Of a DNA stretch of 64,000 nucleotides, positions 15,101 through 27,100 are shown piece by piece. Source of the DNA: Trematomus loennbergii (lineage: Eukaryota > Chordata > Actinopteri > Perciformes > Nototheniidae); the NCBI GenBank assembly GCA_012861695.1, contig JAAOOA010000050.1, forward strand, positions 600,001 through 664,000, written 5' to 3'. Both the position numbers and the translations under genes were made by a program. The notes beneath the pieces were generated by a model. The model was not told the origin of the DNA. It did not search any database and worked only from the letters and a program-made list of their open reading frames with translations. The stretch's first letter is position 1, and every line of letters starts with the position of its first letter.

Positions 15101-18100
15101 CTTGAAATCCTCTCGGAAACAGAGGAGGGGACCCTTGGGCGTCCATCTTACATGTTGCCCCCAAACGTTATTGAAGCACATCTTCGTTGGGGGCACACCG
15201 CTGGGGACGTATTTATTTATTTATTCCTGTATGTCTTCATACATTTATTTACACATTTATTTATATATTTATACTTAAAGGAGACCTATCATGCAAAATG
15301 CACTTTTGTACGTCTTTTATACATGAATATGTGTCCCCGGTGTTCCAGGGAACTCACCAAGTGTCAGAAAACACAACCCTCTCTATTTTCCTCCATACCC
15401 AAATCTCTAAAAAAGGGGCTGCAACGGATCTGATAAAAACTGATCCAGATTTGAACACTGTCCTGACGTCAGGACGGTGGCGCTACGGCTATTGGGCCAA
15501 CTCTCCACCTATCAGGGGAATGTGGGTTGGGCCACGGCCGGCCATTGCTGTTCGAAAGCGCTGGAGACGCTGTAGTACATATGCCAGGCCTGTATGTGGC
15601 GCTGTAGTCTGCCACAAAAGCAGCGAAGAAGACTTCCCGCGCATGGTTACCATGGTTACCCTTCTGTTTATTCTCCGCTGTGGCTTTTTTTCTCCCTCCC
15701 CGAGGCAAGCGTTTGCTCCCGCTGCTTTAATTCAATGCAATCCCTCCCGGTCGAGGCAAGCACTGTAATTCTCTCCGGTAGTCCACCAGCAGATGACAAA
15801 CACCCACCTCTCCGCCTCTTCCAAGGAACAAGGGGACCGTGCGGCAGAGTTTCAGTTTGATCAAATAAAGTCAAAATGTCACAGTGTTTACAAACATTGA
15901 CCATACCGTTCACCAGCCCCCACCCCCCTGCCTACTGTAGGCCTATGTTGAGTATACTCTTTGTTTAAAACTAATTGGCCATCGGAATGTGTGTGTCCCA
16001 ACCCCCCCCTGTGATATCTCTTCTCCAGCAGTCTGTAGGTTTGTGTTCACATATTTATGCTGTCGCAGTTCCTAAATGACACGTTTACACCTTAAACGAT
16101 GTTTAAAACGAAAAGTAAACGTTCAGGGTTTTTATTAATGGTAATTTTCAGACTGTGAGTTGTTTAGTGGTAGCTCATATAGTCTTGATTCTTGTGGTTA
16201 AACTTTTCGGTGGCAACGGTGTTTTATTTATTTATTCATTTATTTAACAGGGACAGTGCACATTAATGAACATTTCTGTAAATGTGCCAGAGTTAGCCAA
16301 GAGGCTATTTTTCATCTGTAGTCCCTGGACAGATTTTAAAAGTCAATCTAAAACACATTTAATTTTAAACAAGTAAATACAATACATTTAAAACATGCAA
16401 CATACATTACTGGGATACTTAAATAAAACAATTTAAAATACAGAACATTAAAACAAAACAAATAAAACAAAACAAAAGAACATGTTAAAACACAGGCAGT
16501 GGGTTGTAAGGAGCAGAAGATTGGGTCAGTGTTGGCAGAGCTGATTCCTCACTAACCATATTTTGAGTTTCGATTTAAATAAAGTGAATGTGGACTGGTC
16601 TCTGATTGGAGATGGGATTGAGTTCCATTGCTGAGCAGCTTTAACAGAAAATGAAGACTGACTGAAAGAACTTTTTCTGAGTGGAATAATGCAATCTCCA
16701 CTCTCTGCACCTCTTGTTACCCGAGTTGCAGTTGTGCGTATGTTAATAAACTGTCTAAGAGGAGGTGAGGTAAGGCCGTTGACAATCTTGTAAAAAAGGC
16801 AAGCATTTGCATGTTTACTGAGGTTTTCCAGCTTAGCTACTTGGCACTAATGGCGCGTTTCCACTACACGGCCTCGCTCGGCCCCGCTCGGTATGGCTAG
16901 GCCTCGTTAGGACTGGCTCACTTTATGGCGCATTTCCATTACAGTTTAGGAACTGGGTAGTATCTATAGTAACGCAGTGTAGGCGGAGCCGTGACGTCCT
17001 CCGTTAGCTGTTAGCACTCAGAGCTCACAGCTCCTCATATATGTTCAGAAACTAGACAAAAGTTAAACAAGTACAAACCACAGACTGCCTGTGTCATGGT
17101 GAATACAGTCACTGCTTTATTTATGTCTGTATAGGCCGTTGTTGTGAGTGTGGACGGTCGGAGCATATACTGCATTAGCTTAGCCAATCTCCATTTAGAA
17201 AACACGCATTTTAAAAGGTTTTTCGCCTGCCGTCTGTCTGCAGACTCCTCAAAGCATTAATTCATGGTTTTACTAACCGGTATCAGTATGTTGTTACTTC
17301 GGCATCATTTTGAAACGTGTATTACAATTAAATCACGGTCAAATATGTCCATCTTGTTGTAGTTGTAGCCCCCTTGCCAGCGATGCTCTCTCTAGTTTAG
17401 CAGACTCAGCCCGACTCAGCCTCGTTGTCTCTGGCCCTAGACCCACGATTTTATGAGGCCAGAAAAACTGTGAATTAGGACCCGCCGGCCGGTACTAGGC
17501 CAAGTGGAAACGCAACCAAAGACGGGCCGCTGACGTCACAGCCCTCTTAAACCGTGCTCCGCGCTGTAGTGGAAACGCGCCATAAGAGTACTGATATGTC
17601 TACCCTTTCTTTATGAGGGTAATATCTGCCTTTTCTCTTTTGGTTTGAATTGGAGAAGGGCAATGGTTATCGATGGTGCTTTTAAAGCCTATTGTATACT
17701 AACTGTGTGATTTATATTGCTTTTCAAATGCATATAGGCCACCCATTTACACTGCTCTTCCCGTCAAGAATATGAATAGAACTTAGTTAGATCGCTTCAC
17801 ATTGAGGGGAAGAGGCATTTTCCCATTGGTCCCAGTCCAGTTGGTTCTTTTCACCATTCTCCCATATGTTACAAATGGCTGTCTAGCCCTGTTTGTTTTT
17901 TTGACCTTTCAGATGTTGTTGTATAGCCTCTGGAGCAGAAATGAAAGAGTTTTAAAAATGTTTACGTTTTGGTAAGTTTTTAGGGAAATGTTGTAATATT
18001 GCAACGTTGGCCTTAGGTGGGAGCAGAATTTCTGTATTTCTACTCACATTGTCTGAATAAATATATTGAACAACTAAGGGTTAATTTGCAGGATTGATTG

Positions 18101-21100
18101 CTTACTTAGCCCTATATCAGTATATAGCATGAATAATAATCACACATCAGTCATATTTGTTATGAATAATCATTTATCATTTATTAAATAGTAAGTCGCT
18201 TTGGATAAAAGCGTCAGCTAAATGCAATTATGAAAGCCTCACTCAGGATTTTTTTACCAAGTGTTTTTATTGCTCTTGGGGCATTAAAAACAAGATTTTA
18301 ACTTTAGTTTTTTATATAATATCTGCATTTTCTCTTTTGAAAAACTAAGTCTTAGTTTGGCCATAGTTTGGCCACTCATTTTTAATCACACACGTCTCCC
18401 CATCCCATTCAAATTCTTGCCTGAAAGAGCAGTGTAGCCTACAGAACATGTAAATGGGTGGCATTGCCTATATGCATTTGAAAAAAATACATGTAGTACC
18501 TACCCCCCTCTGAGTGAATACCTGTTGACTTCACATCTTGCACTGTGATCTGCATGCACTTATCAAAACATTTAATTAGGAGCAAAACACACACTTCAAG
18601 TCAGATCATCACCCTTAGCTATTTTAATTACCTCTCAAACAACCTAAACTAGTTATAAATGTTTATTTTTACTGTCGGCCGGGTCACTCATTACTGGATC
18701 AGCTGCTGCATGAGACAGACACTGAAAAGTATTATCATCTGAAATTAATCATTATGTTATTAGTATTAAATACATATAAGTATTTTTACAGCTTGTATTT
18801 AGAAATACTCTGTTGTAATTATTGATGCATACATGTGTTCATCCATTCAATGTGGCATCTGCTATAATGGGGTTAATGTATGATATTACTTAATAATACA
18901 ATACACTATATAATATATGATATGATAATTACATTTTAATTTGATTCATTTCTTATTTCATAGTTTCTCATCATTATTATAACAGTTCTGTTTCATATGA
19001 GTGTTGAGAGCTGTATCCATAAATCTCTTAATTTTGCCCTCAAAGTGCACCAGATTGATGCATTTAACTTCAATTTAAAGAAAAACATCTTCTGTTGCCA
19101 AAGTGCTGTACATATAATAAAAATACCCTACAGTAAAGACACTTTACAGCAAATACAACAGCACAGTTTGTTCAGAATATCAGTATGAGTATGAGCACCC
19201 TCTGTCCTTAGACCCTCACATCGTACAAGGAAAAACTTCCAGAGAAAAACCCACATTTCAAAGGGAAAAATGGGAGAAACCTCGGGGAGAGCAACAGAGG
19301 AGGGATCCCTCTCCCAGGATGGACAGAAGTGCAATAGATGCCGTGTGTAAATCGAAGAGATAATACATTTTACAGCGTATGTAGACCGCATGACAAATAA
19401 AGAAGTGTAATGTAAACATTTACATTATTATTATGATTATTTAATATATAAAGACTATATATTATTGAATTACAAGATTAGATATACTTTATTTGATCTA
19501 AAATATTGATGTGTTCAAATGCTCTTCTAAACAAAACTGAAAGTCCATGAAAAGTTGTCTTTCTGTATTTGTGAATGAAGCGCCATCTCCTGGTTAAATC
19601 CTGAAATTGAAAATCTGGCAACGCCCTCTTGGAAAATAGTGGGAGGGCTTAACATTCCCAGATACTGGTCTTTGGCAGGTCTTAGGCAGGTAGCAGGCAG
19701 GTAGCAGGCAGGAAGCTGTAAACTGGAGTCTGAAATAAGCTGCTACATCTGTAGATGGAGAAAATAACCAACATCCCACGCTTTTTGAGCCAAATACGCA
19801 ACTGCGTGTGTTAATAATTGCATGTTTTCACTGCTCATAGGATATGCGGGTTCGGGTCGGTTTGCGGATCTTGTGCCGACGGGTCGGGTCGGTTTGCGGA
19901 ACTAATTGGCAATATGTGCGGGTGGCGGGGCGGGTTCGGTATTGCACGTCGCGGGTACGGGACGGGAGCGGGTCTTGAAAATCAGACCCGTGCAGGACTC
20001 TGGCGGGGTAGACAGGAATAAACGCAGATCCTCCTCTGGCTGCAGCCTTGACCAGTACTTGCTTTTGATCAAAGTCAATGCGGAAAACCCACACTCACAC
20101 AGGTAGGTGGAGGTGAAGGGAATGAGGGGAACTCGGTCTCCACAGACAGCCAAAAGTGTGAAAGACACTTTACTTATCTTTTTCTCGTTCTTTTTTTCTC
20201 ACACTGCGCCTCCCCTGAAGCTCTCTGGCGCCCCCCCCCCCCCCCCCCCCCCCCAGGGAGGCACGCCTCACACTTTGAAAACCGCTGCCCTAAAGTATTA
20301 GGGATCATAATCTGGGGAGCATGAATATCCACATAAGAAGTCATCAGCACTGAAATGGGTTTAAATACATTGTTGTGGACTAATTGTTGAAAGGTCTTCC
20401 CCTTCTGTAAGCTGAAAGATTCCTCTCTCCGTATCTCTCTCGTATTAGGAGACCAACCAGGAGGCTGAGAAAGAATCTGAATCCCAGGAAGCCTGTTCGT
20501 TGCCCGGGGAGCCGATGGGAGGACGGAGGGGTGCTGATGTTCCAGCAGGCGGCAGAGATCTCAGTGAGGCTGAGCAGCAGAGCTCGGGCTCGGCCAGGGA
20601 AATCACAGAGCCTGTGAGGTAGGCCTTCTATTCTTAGTCTGCTCCCTGGAACACTGAGAAACACTGAGAAACACACACTCCCGGGGGGGGGGGGGGGGGC
20701 ACTGCTCTGACCTGCTCTCTCTCACTTTACTCAGATATTTCCTTAAATGTACTGAAGTGATCTATGTGGGCTGGTGAGGGGAATGATGGAGGGCCTTATG
20801 AGGGTTGAGAGACATAAAGAAGTGGAACATGGTTACAGACATTATACTGGTGGAATTAATTAATGGAAGAGAGCTCTGTTATCTTCAGCAGTGGAATTCA
20901 AGTTACAATTCTTAAGACTTTAATAAATATTTATGGTCAGCAGCATATATTTTTAGCAAAAGCTGTTCAATGTATTCTGCAATTGCTTATATTTACACCA
21001 GTTTTCATCCTCACCGAAAATAATCATGTATGCATGATGACGCAGGCATTTTAATTATACGAAAACAACATTTTAGCTTATCTAAAGTATTTGTTTTTAT

Positions 21101-24100
21101 TTTATAACCATTCATATGATTCATGAGATAATAAAACATACGTTTTTCTTAGATTTCAGCTTCAGTAACAATGCTCAAATGTGCTTAAATTAAAACTTTT
21201 TGAACAAGCAATGTGAAAATATTTACACATACAGGCCTATGCCAACACACATCATGTGTAGATACACATACATTATATGCATACTGAACATGCACATTCA
21301 TTCATTTAACTTCTCCTTACTTTGGTTTCTGCCACATATTTTTTGTAATAACTTTTAAAACAGGCAGTCAGTATTCCAAGTAAAATTAGATAAGACATTA
21401 TTAAACATCTTGACTTTTAAACTTGGTGACAATTATAATTCAAGAGCTACTTTGATCTTTGTATGAAGATCTGGTTAAATTAAGAAATGTCAAAGAACCC
21501 TGGTGTCTGGGAATATCAAAGGATTATTAAATGGAATCTAACATGTGTGCTTAACATAGTTTAACACTGCATACAGCAAACATCACACAGACACAGAGAC
21601 AGCGACTTCCCTCAGCACGTGGTGGAGAACAAAACAGAGCTAAAAGGTGACTGAATATTGGACTAGTATTCATCAGGGGCCAGACACACACCAAATGAAT
21701 GCTAATGTTGCACTATGTCTGTTTGGTGTGTCAACAGCCAATAGCTCGCTAACATGTTAGCCATATGAACTTTATAAAGCCTCAATATTTCAAACAAGTG
21801 TGCTTGTCGCTGAGGTTTTTGGACAACGAACAAGTAGCTTTTTTAGTCTTGGTTTTTTTTATTTGGGAAAGTTCCACATATCTGTTAATAATGTCTGCTC
21901 TGATTGTATTTCCTGGGCCTCTTTCTTGTTGAAACCTAAATGGATTTTGTCTTCTCAGGAGTGACAGTAGGAGCTCCATCAGACAGGATGAAAGCCAGAT
22001 CCCTCCAGTCCTCCGTCACAGAAAGGGGCCTCGCTTCACTGAGGCCAAGGTGGGTTCCCTCCATTTCCTTCTATATGGACGTATTATTGTTCTTTATGAT
22101 TCTGTGTACTAAGAGACTTTTAATCTTTCCCCACTCAGGACAAAGAGACAGCCAGGACTGCAGCGCCCGGAGCAGTGGACAACAGGGACTCTAGTTTGTG
22201 GTAAGAACTTTGTCCTCCATGCTTTAGTTATTATTACTACTTAGACCCCATTTACACAGGAACCAAACGGTTGTATCTGCATAGTTTCTCTTGCGTATAG
22301 CCCTTTCATTTACACGAGGCCGTAACAAAACGATAGAAACGGACCCCGCTAACGATAACGGGTCCCAAGGTGGATAGATCTGCAAACGGAACGCTCTGGG
22401 GGGTCAAACGGCTCCGTGTAATCGCCTCTATACGATCCTTTCCCGATAGATGAAGCCATAGCCCCGCCTCTCCCCACCTCTGCTGCTCACTGCTGTAGCA
22501 TGGCCAGTAGCTACTGTCAGTAGCTACTGCTAGTGCTACTGCTACTGACCATGCTACAGATGTTAGTGCAAAATCTACAGCTCCTCTACCACAACCATCA
22601 GCAACAAGTGGACATGGAGAATTACATGAACTACTACATGTTGCTAAATCACCGCGGGGCTTAAACAGAAGGGTAGCCATGGCAACATTGCTCCGGGGTC
22701 TTCTTCGCTGCTTTTGGTGTATTTTGTGGCGGCAGCAGCGCCACTTACAGGCCTGGCATATGTACTACAGCGTTTCCAGCGGGTCGAGCGGTCTCGTGTG
22801 AACGGACACGTTAAATTAATCGAATGCGTGTGAACGTCTATGGTGTGAACGGAAGACTTTTTTGAAAACGCATACGGTGCGTAAACGTGTCTAATAATGT
22901 GTATTAATGGGGTTAATGTATGATATACTTAATAATACAATACATTATATAATATATGATATGATCATTTAATTTGAATTTTATTCATTTATTAATAAAG
23001 GTCCATCTTATCTTATATTATCTTAATGTATAAGTTGATTTACTTCGATCTACTGTACTGTACCACAACTGTACCACAACAATATTACAAAAATATACTG
23101 CATAAAGCAAACTATTGTAAAGGTAAAAGTATGAGCATAAAAAATAAAGAAGTGTAAACATTTACATTATTATTATGATTATTTAATATATAAAGACTAT
23201 ATATTATTGAATTACAATTAAGATAATAAGATAGCTTTATTTGATCTAAAATATTGATGTTTTTTCGTTATAGTAGCCTGTGAAAACCATAACAAATAAG
23301 TGATTAAATGCTCTTCAGCAAACACAACTGCAGAGCTGCAAACATTGCAAACAGACTAAGTTCTACAACACCCAGTTGTCTTTGTGTATTTGTGAATGAA
23401 GCGCCATCTCATGGTTAAATCCTGTAATTGAACAAATGGGGAAATTTGGCAACGCCCTTTAGGAAATAGTGGGAGGGTTTTAATCCCCCAGCCACTGGGA
23501 TCCGCTGGTGTTGGTTGGAATCTGCTGGTGGAGTCCTATCTGGAGTGCTACATCTGTAGCAGGACAGGTGAGGACCGGGCTGCGGGACAGGTGGAAGCTG
23601 TTGGCACACAGCAGGAGCTGCCGTCTGGCTCTGAGCGGCAAAAAGAGCTTCAACAGGCTGCAGACAGTAATGAGGTGACAGAGATGGACACAGACGGTGA
23701 GGGGGATTCTGACTGTGTTTCAGTTGCAGATAGTCTCTCTCAGAACGCAGAGATATATTCTTTGGAAGAGATTAATGTCTTTTTAGAGGAGTCTTTTGGC
23801 AAGGCAGTGGAAGTGAGAGACTTTTTCCCTGACACTAACAAGTTTCTTCATACAGTGAGCACCCTTCAGAAAGTTGTAGGGTTAGACCTGCTGGATGAAA
23901 AGAAACGTTATCGTCTCAGGAAGCATGTAACTGCTATGAAAAAAGGTACGAAAGAAAGCAAAAGAGGGAGGAAACTGAAAAGGTTTAAATAAATGTCAAC
24001 ATGATCATGCAACACTGGGTGTCTCCTCTCTGCTGTGTGTACCTGTCTGTTCTTTCTCTCTGTCTCCTTCCTCTAATGCAGGCTTTAAGGGTTGCTTCTT

Positions 24101-27100
24101 TAAACATGAACGGGGGTAGAAGTGCACAGAAAAGAGCTTTAGTGTTAGAGGTCTTTAATCAGAAAAAATTAGATGTGATATTTCTGCAGGAAACGCACAG
24201 TGATAGCCTGAATGAGACAGACTGGGGGATGTGGTGGGGGGGTCAGTATGTACTCAGTCATGGCTCAAACCTTAGTGCTGGAGTAGCCTCTCTAAATGTT
24301 AAGATTCTATCCAGCACAGAGATAGTGGCGGTAGAGCCTTGATGGTGAAAGTGGAACTGTTAGAGTTCATTTTCACTTTTATTAATGTGTATGCACCCAA
24401 TCAGGGCCCTGCACGTGTATCTGTGTTTCAGTTACTAAAAGACAAGCTAGACACTAGTGTACAGGGGGAGTGTGTTATACTGGGGGGGGACTGGAACGTT
24501 TGCACTAATGTCACTTTAGACAGAATAGGACGGGAGCCGCATCCTCAGTCGTCCCTTTTACTGTCACAGGTGATAAGAGAGGCTGACTTAGTGGATGTGT
24601 GGAGGATGAAACACCCCTCTGTTAAACAATACACCTGGATGAGAATGCTAGCAGTGCAGCAGGCTAGACAGATTTTACATGTCTGCTTCTTTTATTACTC
24701 GTGCAGTGAGCTGTCACATCCAACCTGTTGGTTTTACAGATCATCAGCTAGTTTCTTTAGATTTGGTTTTATCCAACACAGAGAAACCTAGATCGTTCTG
24801 GCAGTTTAATGTTAATTTTACAAGATTTGATTTTCTGTGAGAATTTTAATTTTTTTTGGATCAACTGGAAATCAAAGAAAGAGTCTTTTCCCTCCCTGAG
24901 TCAGTGGTGGGAGGTAGGAAAGGCTCAGATTAGAGTGTTCTGCCAACAGTATACAGCCTACTCCACTGCCAACATTAGGAGAGCTATAGAGCAGTTAGAG
25001 AGGGAGATCAGAGAGTTAGAGAGTGTGTCTGCTCAAAATATAGAACAGTCCCTCTTAAAACAACAACAGCTTAACTGTTTTCTTCAGGAGAAAGCCAAGG
25101 GAGCTCTGATCAGGGCCCGTTTTACTTCCATGAGAGACATTGATGCACCAACCACCTTTTTTTCAACCTGGAGAGGTCTGTGGGCCAAAGGAAGCAGATG
25201 GTATGTCTGCGTCTCCCCGATGGACAGGTAACCTCTGAACCTGCTGAGATGAGGAGGCATGCAGTGTCCTTCTACACGGACCTGTTCAAAGCCGAAGGTT
25301 GTGACGTAGAAGCTGCTGATGAACTTCTTCAGGGTCTTCCACAGCTGGTCCAGCCGAAAGTGACACCCTGGGCTCTGACATTACGCTGGAGGAACTGACC
25401 TCTGCGGTGACACAGATGGCCTCCGGCAAGGCTCCGGGCATAGACGGTTTACCTGCAGACTTTTTTAAACATTTTTGGAGTATTTTAGGACAGGACTTGT
25501 TGGACGTATTGATGGAGTCCTTTGGGAAAGGGACTCTTCCAGCTTCCTGTAGGCGTGCAGTGATTTCACTGTTGCCTAAGAAAGGAGATTTAACCTTGCT
25601 GAAGAATTGGAGACCTGTGGCTCTCTTATGTACGGACTATAAGATACTGTCAAAGGTTTTAGCTAACAGACTGAAGTGTTTTATCGAACTTCTTATTGGT
25701 AGTGATCAGACATATTGCATCCCTGGCAGATCAATCGTGGACAATTTGTTTTTGATGAGAGACACTTTTGATGTTTGCAAACTGTATAATATAAATGTTG
25801 GTATTATTTCTATTGACCAGGAGAAGGCGTTTGATCGTGTGGATCACACTTTTCTGGCTGCCACATTGCAGGCTTTTGGTGTTGGGGAGCATTTTTTGTC
25901 CTGGGTAAAGTGTTTGTACAGTGATGCATGTTGTGTTGTGAAGGTGGGGGAGGGCTGAGCAGACCTGTACCAGTTAAAAGGGGGATCAGGCAGGGCTGTC
26001 CTATCTCAGGCCTATTATACAGTATTGCCATCGAGCCCCTTTTGTGCAGACTTAGAAACAGGTTGACGGGCCTGTGTCTGCCAGAGTCAGCTCAGGCCCC
26101 CCCGGTGGTTGTATCAGCTTATGCTGATGATGTCAGTGTTTTTGTCCAGGGTCAGCGAGATATCCAGGAGCTACAGGACAGTTTAGCTTTGTATAGGAAG
26201 GCTGCTTCAGCCAAAGTTAATTGGGAGAAGAGTGAGGCAGTCTTGGTAGGTCAGTGGAGTGTAGAAAATAGGCCCAGCCTTCCTGGTAACCTCAGCTGGG
26301 GAAACAAGGGTTTAAAGGTCCTGGGAGTTTGGTTGGGGTCTGAGGACATGGTGGCACAGAACTGGGAGGGATTGCTGGGAAAGGTGCAAGCAAAATTAGC
26401 CAAATGGAGATGGCTGCTACCCCAGCTGTCCTACAGGGGAAGAGTTCTTGTCGCCAACAATCTGGTTGCCTCGTCTCTGTGGCACCGACTCCAGGTGTTG
26501 ACCCCACCGCCGGGCCTCATGAAACAACTGCAGCGGCTCCTCGTGGATTTCTTCTGGTCGGGTCATCACTGGGTGCCAGCATCGGTCCTGTACCTGCCTG
26601 TGGCGGAGGGGGGGCAGGGCCTCGTGGACATTACGCAAGGACTGCTGCTTTTAGACTGCAGGCAGCTCAGCGGCTGCTGTATGGTGCCTCTCCCTGCTGG
26701 TTGGCTATGGCCCGGCTGTTGCTCTGGAGGGCAGGGGGCTTTGGTTTTGATAAACACTGTTTCTGCTGAAGGCCCCTGCGTACAAGATAACTGGACTTAC
26801 ACCTTTTTACTGCTCAGTCATCAATGCCTGGAAGATTCTGAGTTTTACCAGACCACCTGACCCCCAGCCTGGGATGTGGCTGTTTGAGGAGCCACTGTTT
26901 GACACTGGTTTTCTTTCAGGAACCTTTTTCTCTTCAGCCACCCTAAAGAACGCGTTCATTGAAGCGGGAGTGGTAAAACTTGGCCATTTGACGGGGGTCT
27001 CCACAGAAAAACTGGCTGAGGTGACGGGCATTCGATCAACCCGAGTTCTGGAGACTTTGGTAGATGAGGTGTGGCAGTCGCTGTCGCCATCCCACCGGAC

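Noticed and set aside
14937..15278. Independent protein-coding gene with CIEDLAQLDMDVDVNPAVF
   Set aside because: It lies wholly inside a TTAA-flanked element, runs into the AAAT terminus and matches no family I know; kept only as a note on possible capture.
22306..22680. 124-codon minus-strand ORF
   Set aside because: It falls within a DNA element with a hairpin and has no recognisable domain; probably chance.
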